Shown: positions 44,080-56,856, counted from the stretch's first letter. The stretch: 64,000 nucleotides of DNA from Alentia gelatinosa (GCA_950022655.1 OX465582.1:88537801-88601800), one strand, 5' to 3'. Numbers and translations: made by a program. The notes: generated by a model not told the origin, from the sequence alone.

Positions 44080-44345
44080 CTATAAAACAAGGAGAGAATG
44101 AATTGGGCCACATTCACACTGGTCAATAAACAGCGGTTCAAACTTCTCCAGGTACCCCAGCTGTATTCCATGGCCAATAACGATGCGTTTTCCATGTTTT
44201 CTCAGTCTCTCCACATAAAACAATATTTCCTTTATTTTTCCATGACCGCAACCCAACATCCCTGTTGATTTTACGCTTACAGAATAATGGCATAAGCCAA
44301 ACAAATTTGAAAATCCTTTTAGGTAGGGAGAGGTTATTCACAGTT
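44080..44345 (-). other. Open stretch of unknown nature
   Basis: Two overlapping ~70-codon frames on the minus strand; one contains KRIVIGHGIQLGYLEKFEPL. No family recognised. It may be a fragment of an old retroelement or chance. Confidence 0.25.
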
Positions 44346-44584
44346 CAAAATAATCGGGTTCTTTTTTTGCTAGATATATATTTCCACTTGTTTGGAGCCT
44401 GATCCCTTGTGAACTTTCATATAGGCACGCTTAACCCTTTCCTTACCGGACCTGGTTGCAGAAGCATGTATTTAAATGCAGCATGCCTGGCAACGGACCG
44501 CCTCTTACAATTGTTCAGAAAATTGATTCTTTTCCACCGTACTGTCAATCTTTCCATGGTGAGAACTATAAACGTATTTGATAC

Positions 44585-44880
44585 TCCTCATTATCTCACC
44601 CCGGTATATTTCTCCATAGGCTTAACATTAGGAACTCGTACTCCACGGCCGTGAGGTTCGTGTACCCAATACTCAATGGCTAATTTAGTGATTCATTTTA
44701 TCAAGAAATAATGGTATACGGGGTGAGATAGAATCAGAAACCCACGAGATGAAAATAGCTGGGTCCGTACTCCACCGAGTTTGTCTTCAGAGTAATTCAC
44801 GAAGCGCAGCTATTTTCATCTCGTGGGTTTCCTTCTTACTATAAAGCGATACACATAATCTCTGAAAAAATATAAAGATC
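44585..44880. repeat. Foldback element, type CATAGGCTTAACATTAGGAA
   Basis: Outer arm TATCTCACCCCGGTATATTT with CATAGGCTTAACATTAGGAA. Inner perfect inverted repeat GAAACCCACGAGATGAAAAT at 44739 and complement at 44812. Same family as 49690-49980. Confidence 0.8.
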
Positions 44881-45049
44881 CATTCTGAATCAGCTGAGAT
44901 AAATGACATTTTAACAAACAATGGAAATCAAGGCATCATTTGCACTGGCCACGGGAGTGTCCTTGGGAGTATCATTGCACTGGCCACAGGAGTGCCCTGA
45001 GGCATCATTTACACTAGCCGTAGGAGTTTCTGAAGGCATTGTTTTGTAA

Positions 45050-45925
45050 AGCCCAATACACATTAACTGATCTCGGAACATTTATGTACCTTTGTCAGTG
45101 TCAAACAGAAGGTAATTTGTCTCAGGCGAGGCATCTTAACATAGTCAGCCATAGTCGGTAGATGTAGCACAGCTAGGCAAGGGTCAGGCAACGATTAATG
45201 AACCCCCTCCTTCAGATGTTATTTTGTCGCCAACAAGTTGTGGTTTCTATGTTCTTAAATCTGTGGCCAAAAGTTTATCAACATGTTGATAAATCTAGTC
45301 ACCGACAACGGAACGTTGGTTAATGGCGCTTGATTGGGTGGCCGACACAGGCCGAAGTATTACATAATTACAAGTTCACCGACTCCTATACAATTTTCGG
45401 AACTAATCGTTCAAACGTGAATCGGTAGATGTGTATTGGGCTTAAGCTTATAAGACAGCGACCCGACCATTGTGCCTGATCACACCTTTGCCTGACGAAT
45501 CCGTCGGGTCGGTGAGAATCGGGTCGCTGTATGCACTTCACAGACCCGTTTTTAATCGGGTCGGGCATTACTAGCGTGGGGGTAATGACCGACTCTGCCC
45601 GACCATAATCGTGTCGCTGTACGCACTTCACCGACTGTTCCCGATTCTGAGAAGGCCATTTGAACATCGATGCTACCTATCCCCTTGTCCGATTTATCAA
45701 ACTTTGAATTATTTTCTATGCATCCACACCAGTGGCCCATGGCTCACCCCGGCTTGGCTCCCGGCGGCTCTCTTTGATCTCAATCGGGTCACTGTACGAG
45801 GTCATAGAGTGGAGATGTGTGATCGGCAAAGGGTATAAGACAGCGACATTCTTGTTCCCGATTCTAATCGGTGATCGGAGCGGGGAGAATCTGTGGAAAA
45901 TATCGTTGTCTTATGGGCTTTAAGG
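45050..45925. repeat. Inverted-terminal element with CGGGTCGCTGT repeats
   Basis: GCCCAATACACATTAACTGA (45052) versus GTGTATTGGGCTTAAG (45431) are inverted. Downstream the motif ATCGGGTCGCTGTA recurs at 45526, 45610 and 45781. Non-coding. Confidence 0.55.
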
Positions 45926-46049
45926 AAAGGGTCAAGGTCACAGCGGTTTTTAACGCGGACACCTCGCAGCAGTCTGTATGACGTCTCTGTACACTTCACA
46001 TGTCTATATGTATATGCAATGGTAGTGCCGTATTTATATAGAACTGGAT

Positions 46050-46330
46050 CGAGAATCGTATAAATACTCTATACTCCACGAGTTTGGATGTGCTACAATT
46101 GTCATCGAGGCAAAGCCAAGTGACGATTACAGCATATCAAACGAGTGGAGTAATGTGTATTTTACAATTCGAGTGCGGTTCTTTCAATGATATTAAATAC
46201 TTAATAGCATCATAATATCAGAATTAAGATTCTGAAATCCAGTTAGGAAGGGTTAAATCTCCATGTTAATGTCTTGTCTTCTCTCTGAAATCATGGCGCT
46301 GATTGGTCAATCTCATATGATGACGTCTCA
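46050..46330. repeat. Foldback element
   Basis: Arms around ACTCCACGAGTTTGGATGTG and its inverse CATATCAAACGAGTGGAG. A related arm (GAGTGCGGTTCT) lies at 33751. Confidence 0.5.
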
Positions 46331-46907
46331 CATTCACTCCACCACGGCCATGGTGTAGTATTGTCACTTTACAGAGGTAACTGTTGAGTATTTTTTTCTA
46401 ATGGTATTCCTATCACATTTGAAGGTGTATACAGACATGACATTTGTATCTGCATATAATACAAATGCATGTATGCTGTTTAAGCGTGGATTCCACCAAG
46501 CGAACGATTCCTGTCGAAATGGAGAATGTGTGGGTCATAAAAAATCTGAAAAAAAATTTGTACAATCATAGCTGGCGGTGGAAGCGCCCAATTTTTCAGA
46601 TATCATATATGTTCTTCATATATTCTGAAGAAACTTTCCGATGAAATCTTAGTCTGGTAGAATCTGCGCTGTAGTGTGTTTTCCTTAAACTGGTCGAGAT
46701 TCGTGACTGTACTTCATCTGGGACTGGCACTGTTGATTCCAACCACAACACGAGTATAATTCATCAAAATTGGGCTATTTGTAATCTACCTCTCACACGC
46801 GACCTATTGTACAGGACACGCTAGACTTGCTCAAGTCTGTGATTGTGAACTTTCATTGAGTGATTGATATTAATCTGACAGGCTTAGTCAGCCAGGCCAA
46901 AGGGAAT
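46331..46907. other. Unassigned sequence with MITE end
   Basis: TAGACTTGCTCAAGTCT at 46823 is one terminus of the family at 4595. The remainder is unrecognised. Confidence 0.4.
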
Positions 46908-48282
46908 ATAGAGTGGAATTCACACGGTGGGATTCATGTACATCACAGGGTTCAAAATCCCATGAGATTCTGTTCCCTTTTAGGGGAGAATGTTGCTAAC
47001 AATTACAGGAGAAAAAACATGTCTCAGGGAAATGAAACCCTACTATTTTGACGAAGAGATTTTGTTTGAGTACAGAATCTTAGCAGGATTTGTCTCAGAC
47101 AAACACCCAGTGAGGTAAGGAATCCCATCGTGTGAGTCCCGCTTGAGACTGGTGTACTTCACACCTTTCCCTTAGTCTCAGACAATTCTCCTTTGGTACT
47201 AAATTCTCAAGGCAAAGTCCTTTTACCAGTCTCAAGGAAAAAAGGCGAATTGGATTCACATGGAAGGACACACCTGGCACATAGTCTCAGACATATTCAT
47301 AGTCAACACTCACCCTGGGACTCAAGTACCCTTGAGTTGAGGGGTGTTACAGATATGTAATCATGCTTGCATGCTTCAGGGAAATGGAACCATACAATTC
47401 AGACGAGGAGATGGTGTTCCAGTACAGAATCTCAGCGTGATTTGTCTCAGACAAACACCCTCTGAGGTAAATGAATTTCAGCAGGGCTTGTCTCAGACAA
47501 ACACCCTCTGAGGTACATGAATCCCAGAAGGATTTGTCTCAGACAAACGCCCTGTAAGGTACATGAATCTCAGCAGGATTTGTCACAGGCAAACACCCTG
47601 TGAGGTACATGAATCCCAGAAGGATTTGTCTCAGACAAACACCCTGTGAGGTACATGAATCTCAGCAGGATTTGCCTCAGACAAACACCCTGTGAGGTAC
47701 ATGAATCTCAGCAGGGTCTGTCTCAGACAAACACCCTGTGAGGTACATGAATCCCAGCAGGATTTGTCTCAGATAAACACCCTGAGAGGTACATGAATCT
47801 CAGCAGGATTTGTCTCAGACAAACACCCTGTGAGATGCATGAATCTCAGCAGGATTTGTCTCAGACAAACACCCTGTGAGGTACGTGAATCTCAGCAGGA
47901 TTTGTCACAGACAAACGACCTGAGAGGTACATGAATCTCATCAGGTTTAATCTCAGACAAATACCCTGTGAGGTACATGAATCTCAGCAGGATTTGTCTC
48001 GGACAAACACCCTGTGAGGTACGTGAATCTCAGCAGGATTTGTCTCAGACAAACACCCTGTGAGGTACGTGAATCTCAGCAGGATTTGTCTATGACAAAC
48101 ACCCTGTGAGGTACATGAATCTCAGCAGGATTTATCTCAGACAAACACCCTGTGAGGTACATGAATCTCAGCAGGATTTATCTCAGACAAACACCCTGTG
48201 AGGTACATAAATCTCAGCAGGATTTATCTCAGACAAACACCCTGTGAGGTACATGAGTCCCACCGTGTGAATCCCACTTCAG
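46908..48282. mobile_element. TIR element with internal 46-bp minisatellite (copy 1)
   Basis: Ends GTGGAATTCACACGGTGGGA and the inverted TCCCACCGTGTGAATCCCAC (48247). The array at 47440-48255 has about 18-19 units of ~46 bp, each with palindrome TTTGTCTCAGACAAA and GTGAGGTACATGAATCTCAG. An inner block 47090-47400 contains another reversed end (CATCGTGTGAGTCCCGCTTG), suggesting self-nesting. Confidence 0.88.
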
Positions 48283-49685
48283 GACGGTGCACGGTGGTTA
48301 GGAGAATAGGACAGAGACTGAGGTCAGTCTAAGGACGTGCCTCTCTAGTGACGTAGACACCTCTTTATCAGACCAGGTCAATGTATTTATAAATGTGAAT
48401 ATAAAAGAAGCCTTGAGACATAGGTTTTTTCTTGGTTTCATCCTTAGGAATTTTATTAGGGTCAAATCATTGACAAGAATAATATCCAGGCTGGTGCCAT
48501 TCTGCCGCCTGGTCTCTCTGGGTAGTACATTGTAGTATACTCTGTAGTCAAGTACAATACTGCCAAGTAGTGATCTTTAGAGGTATACAGAACATAGTAG
48601 AAAACCAGACTCCTCAGTTTTAATAAACAATGGATGTTTATTATAGCCGCTTCCCGAAGTATTCCAGTTCAGATCACAAACAAAGTACAGTACCTTGGCA
48701 CCAGAGTCCAAGTAAAGCTGGGGAGGCTTATCTAGATACTGGAGTACTAGATTTGCCTAACCACTGAGATGGTTTGGAGAAACCCAGCAAACGAGGATCC
48801 AAAGATTCACTCTTCTCAGAGAGAACGCACATGAATGCCTGCTGACGTTCTCTAAACCCGGCTTATAAACAAGCTCGAGTTACGTAATCCGGACGGCTCC
48901 ATAACACTTGTGTGCGCAGGTTCACCCGAATCACTACACAACAGGGACTGACATCCCACGCCTTCTATGAAAGAGCGAAAGAACCACTGCTAGAGTGACC
49001 CGACCCCTACATTATAATCTGTAAAAGGAGAAAATGACATGGGTTTTAGTATTTAAAAAACGACTTTTTAGAATTTTTGTATATTCCTTAGTAATGTATT
49101 CATAATATTGATCTCTAAATCAAAAACTAGCACTGTGACCTCTGATTTATAAATTGGATATGTGTTCTTCAACACTTGCAGATCCTCATGTTAAATTTGC
49201 AGCCGAATGACATGGGTTTTGATTTTCAAGGTAAATTGTTCGATATGCTTCTAATACCAGAATATGATCCAGTTTGAGTATGAAAGGATCCGGAGTGTTT
49301 CTCTTTGTCTACACGTGTGTTATACTTCCGTCCACTTCTGGTTTTCAAAATTCTACCAGTACAGGATGTTTGGAGGTTTATTGGACATCCACCCGCACCG
49401 ACAAATATTTGGGTAGTCATAAATTCATAAGAGATACCACCTACTCAGTGAAGTACCACAACCCTTAGTGCAATAAATCGCTCTAGATAAGGAGTATATA
49501 GCAATTCAGTTTAACACTCACGTGTAGATGTATTTATTATACACGCATGTCAGTATTATATGGAGACATGGTTAGTGTGCCTGAATGAAATATATTCAGA
49601 AGTATTTTGGTCGGAAATTTTCACTGAGTTTGAAGAGCGAGGTGAATATATTCGTATTTATCCGAATATATCCTCGGGGTAATAA
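48283..49685. other. Unassigned sequence
   Basis: No exon or family recognised on either strand. Confidence 0.35.
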
Positions 49686-49982
49686 GAAGGAAACCCACGT
49701 GATGGAAACAGCTTGGTCCGTACTCCACCGAGTTGGACCGCAGAGTAATACACGAAGCGAAGCTGTGTGAATTACTCTGTGGTCAAACGAGGTGGAGTGC
49801 GGACCAAGTTATTTTCATCAAGTGGGTTTCTGATTTTATCGCACCCCGTATAATATTATTTATTGATAAAATGAATCACCTAATTAGCCATTGAATATTG
49901 GGTACACTACCTTCACGGCCATTGAGTACGAGTTCCTAATGTTAAGCCTATGGAAAAAATACTGGGGTGAGATAATGGTATA
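49686..49982. repeat. Foldback element, family of 44585
   Basis: GAAACCCACGTGATGGAAAC left and GTTATTTTCATCAAGTGGGT inverted right, then GAGTTCCTAATGTTAAGCCT and GGGGTGAGATAATGG terminal arm. Confidence 0.8.
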
Positions 49983-50338
49983 AAAATCGCAAGGAGGGCC
50001 TCCAGTTAATATCCATCTTGTTGGTTTCCCAAATCTCAAGAGATTTTGTACCTTGGATAGGGACATTTGTTGGCAACGATTGCCTCCCTCTTGGGGGGTG
50101 GGGTGGAGCATGATCGCAGTAACGCAGACATTTAAGGAGTCACACTGAGGGATTTTGCACCAGTTCAGAATCGCAAAGAACATTGTCGCTGATTAATCTT
50201 CCTGGGGGTACAAGAATCGCTCAGTGGGAATTCTAGGAGGTGTTTTCTAGTAGTGACGCTCGTTGATAGTGACCGTTTCTGTTGCATAGTCGAATTATCT
50301 TACCTCTGCATGTATGACACAGTTATATCCAAATAGGT

Positions 50339-51078
50339 CTTTAGTGGAATTCACACGGTGGGATTCATGTACCTCACAGGGTTCAAATCTCATGATATTC
50401 TGTTTCTTTTTAGGGGTAAATCTCGCCAACATTTACAGGGGAAAAATATGTCTCAAGGAAATGGAATCCTACAATTAAGACGAAGAAATAGTGTTCAAGT
50501 ACAGCATCTCAGCAGGAGTTGTCTCAGACAAACACCCTGTGAGGTACATGAATCTCAGCAGGATTCGTCTTAGACAAACACCCTGTGAGGTACGTGAATC
50601 TTGGCAAGATTTGTCTCAGACAAACACCCTGTGAGGTACATGAATCTCAGCAGGATTTGTCTCAGACAAACACCCTGTGAGGTACGTGAATCTCAGCAGG
50701 ATTTGTCTCAGACAAATACCCTGTGAGGTACGTGAATCTCAGCAGGATTTGTCTCAAACACCCTGTAAGGTACATGAATCTCAGCAGGATTTGTCTCAGA
50801 CAAACACCCTGTGAGGTACGTGAATCTCAGCAGGATTTGTCTCTGACAAACACCCTGTGAGGTACATGAATCTCAGCAGGATTTGTCTCAGACAAACACC
50901 CTGTGAGGTACGTGTATCTCAGCAGGATTTGTCTCAGACAAACATCCTGTGAGGTACAAGAATCTCAGCAGGATTTGTCTCAGACAAACACCCTGTGAGG
51001 TACATGAATCTCAGCAGGATTTGTCTCAGACAAACACCCTGTGAGGTACATGAATCCCATCATGTAAATCCCACTTTA
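50339..51078. mobile_element. TIR element with internal 46-bp minisatellite (copy 2)
   Basis: Same left end (GTGGAATTCACACGGTGGGA) and leader as copy 1, then about 12 units (50505-51050) and an inverted end TCCCATCATGTAAATCCCAC. Unit sequence agrees with copy 1, while the unit number differs. Confidence 0.9.
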
Positions 51079-51529
51079 GACCATCAGTGATAGTATCAGC
51101 CTTACAGGTCTATGAAAAACCTCCCTCCTTTAACCTATACACCTTGTTTCTAGTTGTTTTTTTTTTTGTTTTTTTTTAAACAAGTTACAGTTTACAATAT
51201 TTAGCAAATCTTCTGGTTGACATTGAATATAAACTACAACATCTATATTACTGAAATAACAATCAGTTTTAAGATTATAAATCTAACATGCTAATTCCTA
51301 TTGGCAGTCATTTCAATACAACATGAAAATGTAAAAAACCACCAGATGAAGATAACACCTCTTCATTGTCAAATAGGTAAGATTCACCTGCTTTAAGCTC
51401 CTTTCATTAGAGATAATCTTTTAGTATACACAACTAACACTCTTTTAAATAACCATATACATAATTACTTCCATTCAAAATGATTCAGCTCAGAATTCAA
51501 ATATTACAGGTGAGAGTGGTACAAATACA

Positions 51530-51735
51530 CTAAATAGTATACATTCGTAGGAGAAGGTTGAAGGAGACCAGCCCCCCACCCGCCTACCAGCGTGTGACTG
51601 TGCCGTACGGGGACAGTGTGTACGCCGGGCTGACCTTTCGTCTGGTGCACACAGTGTTGTGTTTATGTGCCAGACCGCGGGCTGCTGCCAAGACCGCCCT
51701 CCGTCCCTCCCCTGTGTCTGCCTCCTCAAAGTGGA
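51530..51735 (+). other. GC-rich open stretch, unknown
   Basis: Noticeably GC-rich and open in three frames (one with YQRVTVPYGDSVYAGLTFRL). No recognised domain and no clear splice sites. It could be a captured exon fragment or transposon cargo; not called a gene. Confidence 0.25.
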
Positions 51736-52015
51736 CTCTTACTGATAGAGGGCACAGAGTGATTGCTAGTTCCACCATCATCTGCCTGGAAATTGTTAGA
51801 TAGCGCCACTGTAGTCGGGGGGCAACCTGCTGTCGTAATCTATAGATAATCGTGAGACGAGGATAAAACCGTTTTATTGCAAACCCCCCAAAAATGTTTT
51901 TGATGAAATCCATTGATAACTGGACCTGCCACCTGGTGTTTTGTTTAGCGGCAGGGGCAAGATGGCCGCCTTCATTACATAATAGCTATGTCCTACATGC
52001 CTTGATACCTGCCGT
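51735..52015 (-). repeat. Dispersed repeat (inverted copy of 33910-34190)
   Basis: GGGCACAGAGTGATTGCTAG, TTGATAACTGGACCTGCCAC and CAAGATGGCCGCC match the other copy in reverse. Confidence 0.75.
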
Positions 52016-52039
52016 GTACGACTTAAACCGTCCAACCAA

Positions 52040-52750
52040 TTTTTGCCACCCCTTATATAAATCTCCATAGACTTAACATGGTGTGCATATTGTATGCCAC
52101 GGTTATGCCATAAAGTATTTAAATGCCACGTATGACATATGAAGTTAAAAACATGTGACGGGGTAGGATGAAATATAAACATGACACACTTTCATATGAT
52201 TGTTTGCATGGCTTTAAGACACTGAGACACTGGTTCTCAGCACCTTTCCCAAAGTCACAGAGTTCCCATAGTTTTTGCAGCATGCTGAAAGTCTATATCT
52301 AACTTCTCCCTGACATTGGCAGAGTATCTGAGTGTGTGGCGCATGCTCAGAAAGAGAAAGAAATGGAGCAGTCACGAAAATCAAACTCTCCAAATGGAAT
52401 ACAGCTGATAAAAGTGTCTGTGTGTGCCTATCGTCCACCGAGTCAAGTATCAACTTTAGATCAACACAATCTACTATCGTATACTGGGGTGTCCTTATCT
52501 TGCTCTATTATCAGCTTATATATGTTCTAGGTAATAACCGAAGAATCAACCGAAACCATCGTAAGATATATAAAGGGATGGAGATAACGAAGAAATATAA
52601 AACGAGACAGGGATGTGTTTAATATCTGATCCTACCCCTAATAAAAAAACTCCATAGGCTTAACATTGGGTCACTGTATTCGGTCTGGAGTTCAGAAAAA
52701 TGAAAAATATTGCTCTAGTGGGATACACTTGACAAATGACGTCATCTGCA
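52040..52750. repeat. TACCCC foldback elements
   Basis: 52048-52205 begins CCACCCCTTATATAAATCTC (a near match to the usual TACCCC end) and has GGGGTAGGATGAAAT opposite. 52622-52745 starts ATCCTACCCCTAATAAAAAA with CATAGGCTTAACATTGGGTC, matching 7591 and 38728. Confidence 0.7.
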
Positions 52751-53224
52751 GTTTGCAAATGCAGTCACCTCGTTCACACCACTCCTCATCAAACTCGTGG
52801 AGAATGACAACTTTGACAAAAACTTGTTGGTTTCTTCTTTAATCTTAGCTTTATTTATCTTTTCTTATCCTCGAGGGAGAAAAACGTTTGTCTCAGGCGT
52901 GACTCTTCAAGAATGCTCTTTAGTAATTTGTATGAGTTACATGACGATGCTTATAGGACACGCACACTATTTCTGACACTCAGTCGTATTGAACTAATTC
53001 TGCAGGAAGTCTGCAACCGCATGGTTATATTTAAGAAAAAGAGAAACAAGTAACAACTGCCAACTTGTTTACCGATAATTCATTTCAAAAATATCATTCC
53101 CCAAGTTGGAGAGAAAGCAGTTGAAAAATCAAATCAATGACAGAAATATCCCACATGTACCCTTTTCTGTCTGAAGTTAAGCAGTTTTGTGCCACCATAA
53201 CAGTATGGAGATTTATATACGCGC

Positions 53225-53610
53225 TATATACATTGCCTAAAAGTTAGAGTGGTCACATATAGACTGCCGATATACTGCAAAAGAAATATCCCTTCACTAT
53301 CCGCGTGCTGTTAACTGTGATATTGGGAATGAAGCAGGATGCCAGTGTCTCAGGGTCTTAGAGGCATGCTCAGCTGACCATGACCTATTACTCAAGACTG
53401 AAATACCTCAAGACTCAATGATGCTTGATATGTTTGGATACTAGACTCAGGCAGTTGCAGAAATGGCAAGTTGACTGGGTGCAAGTGGGTTACAGAAAAC
53501 TATACATAGACTGAATATTGAAAACATTTAAATTGTTATTCATTTATAAGTGCGTGCTCATTCATCAATGATGAACATACCATTTCCTGTGGAACTAGAA
53601 AGGTTGAATA
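53225..53610 (+). repeat. Dispersed repeat family (copy 1)
   Basis: TTAGAGTGGTCACATATAGA to CATTCATCAATGATGAACAT; same order as 54757-55400 and reverse of 56857-57450. Confidence 0.8.
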
Positions 53611-53984
53611 ACTATGGATTCTATTTTCTCATTCACATGAACGCTCCAGGGATCGCGGTTTCGAAATCACGGTTTCGAGAAAAAATCGGTCTTTTGAAAA
53701 AAGACAGCGAGAGCAAAAGGCGGGAGAAATGGACAAATCAGGCACGAGCTTACTAAAATGCACGGAAAATGGACGAATGGGTGACGTCAAACCGGGTTAG
53801 GGGAGACTGCACACGACTAAAACGTGCCAGCCAGCCCTGCTTCTCTATCTCAGTGGTCGTAAGTGATAAGGGTAGATTACATGCCACATCCACTACCGTT
53901 CTAGGTTGAATAACTATGTTTTAAACATTTGTTCTTCGTATAGCTATTATCTGAGCTGCTCAAGTTACTAGAGGAAGTGGGAAG

Positions 53985-54362
53985 TTAGCTCAGTTGTTAG
54001 AGTACCCAAGGTTATAGGACTTTGTGGGTTTGAGACCCACCGCCAGCAGTGGTAGATTTACTGCTATATCAAAGGCTAGTCCTTCTCATACCATGTCTAT
54101 GTGGTGTGGTGTACAGCCACCATTCTCCTTAATCCCCAGCATTGGTAGACCTACTGCTATATCAAAGGCCAGTCCTTCTCATACCATGTCTATGTGGTGT
54201 GGGAAGTAAAAGAACTCTCACCTCGGTAAATGTGTAGGGCTGAGATTTCTACCTGAATCCATCTCATAGATTCGATTACCACCCTCATGGTGTAAAAGAA
54301 CCTTGAGAAAGTCTGGTAAGGACCTGTAATAGTTGACTGGACGTTAAATCAAACCAAACCAA
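53985..54362 (+). mobile_element. tRNA-derived SINE with duplicated body
   Basis: Head GAAGTTAGCTCAGTTGTTAG (A-box-like) and GTGGGTTTGAGACCCACC (B-box-like). The middle segment (AGTGGTAGATTTACTGCTAT...ATGTGGTGTGG) is present twice, and the tail reaches ACCAAACCAAACAAACAA. Confidence 0.88.
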
Positions 54363-54756
54363 ACCAAACAAACAATCAAGTCACTAGAAGTGCCCTAGAC
54401 TTGATGGAGTCAGCGTGGCTTATAGAGGCATTACGACGTAAGTTCGCAATTGTCTGACTGTATGACCCGACGAATCTGGTGCACAGCCAAGATAGACTAT
54501 AGTGCACGGGGTCACATGACTTAGTGGGAGTATCTGATTGGCTAGTGCCTCCCCTATTACTTTTCTACAGGCAGTACACGAAAGATAAGAGATTTCTCCA
54601 CTCGCGCTCCTGGAGAAAGGCCAGAATATACTCCGTATATTGTGAGTGAGTGAAGTGAGAAGACTGACACCAAAATGTGCTTAGATTACTCAGTGACCTG
54701 TTTACTAATTATAAACCGGCATGCAGCCAAGGTAATCATTCCATGTACTATCTAGT
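54363..54756. other. Unassigned sequence
   Basis: No gene or family recognised. Confidence 0.35.
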
Positions 54757-55400
54757 TAGAGCGGGTTGCATCGCCTAGAGGTTAGAGTGGTCAAATATAG
54801 ACTATCCCTTCACTATCTGCATGCTATTCACTGTGATATTGGGAAAAGAGCATGGTGCCAGTGTCTCAGGGTCATGCCCAGCTGACCATAACCAATAACT
54901 CGAGAAATACCTCAAGACCCACTGGTGCTTGTTGTGTTTGGATACAAGATAGGCAATTACAGAAATGGCAAGCTGACTGGGTGCAAGTGGGTTACTATAG
55001 AGGAAACCTATGAGAGTTTAGGGTCTGAGCTTGTATCACATCTAGTTTGAATCACATAGTAATTCACAAGGCGAGCTGCGTGAATTATGTAGTGATTCAA
55101 ACGAGATCGAGCTGAGACACTAAACTTGAAAAGGTTTCTGAATGTATCTCACCCTTCACATTGACTAATGGGCTATCATTTGTGACATAATCCCCCATTA
55201 GATATTTTTCCTAAATATCTAATGGGCGTTAGATACGAGTTCCCAATGTTAAGTCTATGGGGGAAAATACCAGGGATGAAATAAAGAAAACTATCCATGT
55301 ATTGATTGTAACCCAAATTTGTAATTGTCATTCATTTATAATTGCACGCTCATTCATTAATGATGAACATACTAGTACTGCATCTGAACTGCATGAAGAA
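54757..55400 (+). repeat. Dispersed repeat family (copy 2) split by a foldback
   Basis: Sequence equal to 53225-53610 but interrupted after GCAAGTGGGTTAC by a foldback element at about 54996-55285 (same as 10606), then resumes AGAAAACTATCCATGTA. Confidence 0.8.
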
Positions 55401-55780
55401 TGGTATAAATAGACAATACATCACGAGTTTGAATGTGCCACAAGGACCTGTAGTGGTTGAATGGACATTAAATCAAAGCGACAAACCAACACACAAACCC
55501 CACTCAGATAAAGCGTGGAGGAGAACAATTGGAAACCATCGTCAGTGTGATATTATAAGATTACTGACGATGTAAGTCCCATATCTACGAGCAGCCTTAA
55601 GCCGCCTGCCTCCATCCCCTCTCCCATGTCGTATAATGCCCGAGGAGAGTTCTCTTCTGTCAGGCTCTTCTTAGGCGGGCTCTAGGCTGGTTGCCGCCTA
55701 TGGTAGTTTGTCTAGATCCAAGAGGTTCTTGTGCCAGAACGAGATAAGCAGCTTATCATGACCACCAGCAGGAACAGCAG

Positions 55781-56556
55781 CACCTCCCAGCCACACGGCA
55801 TCAGCCACACACCGCCCAGCCATCTCCCCCAGCCACACACCCGAGCCATATCCCCCAGCAACATGCTGCCCAGCCACACGCCACAGCCACACGCCCCAGC
55901 CACACGCCCCAGCCACACGCCCCAGCAACATGGCATTAGCCACACGCCGCCCAGCCATATCCCCAGCCACACACCATCAGCTACACGCCCCAGCCACACG
56001 CCCCAGCCACATGGCAGTAGCCACACGCTGCCCAGCCATACCCCCAGCCACATGCCCCAGCCATATCCCCCAGCCACACATCGCCGGCCACACACCGCCA
56101 GCCACACACCTCAACCACACGGCATTAGCCACACACCGCCCAGCCATATCCCCAGCCACACACCGCCAGCCACACACCCCAACCACACGTCATTAGCCAC
56201 ACATCCCCAGCCACATGCCCAGCCACACGGCATTAGCCACACACCGCCCAGTCACACGCCGCCCAGCCACACGCCGCCCAGCCACATCCCCCAGCCACAC
56301 AGCATTAGCCACACACCGCCCAGCCACACTGCCCAGCCACACGCCGCCCAGCCATATACCCCAGCCACACAACATTAGCCACACGCCGCCCAGCTATATC
56401 CCCAGCCACACACCCCAGCCACATGCCCCAGTATAATGGCATTAGCCACACGCTGCCCAGCCATATCCCCCAGCCACACACCTGAGCCACACGGCATTAT
56501 CCACACACCACCCAGCCATATCCCCCAGCCACACCCCCCAGCCACACGCCCCCAGC
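55781..56556 (+). repeat. CAGCCACACGCC short-period satellite
   Basis: About 775 bp of imperfect 10-12-bp units (CAGCCACACGCC, CAGCCATATCCC) with recurring CACGGCATTAGCCACAC. Long open frames on both strands are low-complexity artefacts. Confidence 0.95.
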
Positions 56557-56562
56557 AACATT

Positions 56563-56760
56563 ATCCATGGATACAAAGACCCTATTAAAAATGTATTGGG
56601 ACTCGTAAAACCACAACCCATTATATAATTAGGAGAAATCAAACGAGAGTTAGTCGTGTTGTTGTTTATCGCACGACGGCAATGTCGCGTATTACTGAGC
56701 GAGACGAAGCCGAGTGCAATGATACGCGACATTGAGCGACTGTAAGCCAGTTTCCGTATA
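56563..56760. repeat. Satellite unit and foldback
   Basis: 56566-56620 is an inverted 67-bp satellite unit. 56640-56745 is a foldback with arms GCAATGTCGCGTATTACTGA and GCAATGATACGCGACATTGA. Confidence 0.65.
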
Positions 56761-56856
56761 GTATCTCAATGCATTCTAGAACAAATATATTATAACATCT
56801 GCCGGAAAAAGGAACCCCCTGTATTGAGTTGATGTTGAATCAAGTCACAACCCGCT

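Noticed and set aside
45386..45838. Several 60-90-residue frames
   Set aside because: They coincide with repeated CGGGTCGCTGT motifs of a non-coding inverted-terminal element.
47440..48255. CRISPR-like array of regular repeats with a palindrome
   Set aside because: The whole 46-bp unit repeats, so there are no unique spacers, and the DNA is metazoan and inside a TIR element.
53985..54060. tRNA gene
   Set aside because: The A- and B-box-like words belong to the SINE head; no cloverleaf with anticodon arm can be drawn.
55698..56490. Long His/Pro or Gly/Trp-rich reading frames on both strands
   Set aside because: Both come from the CAGCCACACGCC satellite; frames are open only because the unit lacks stops.
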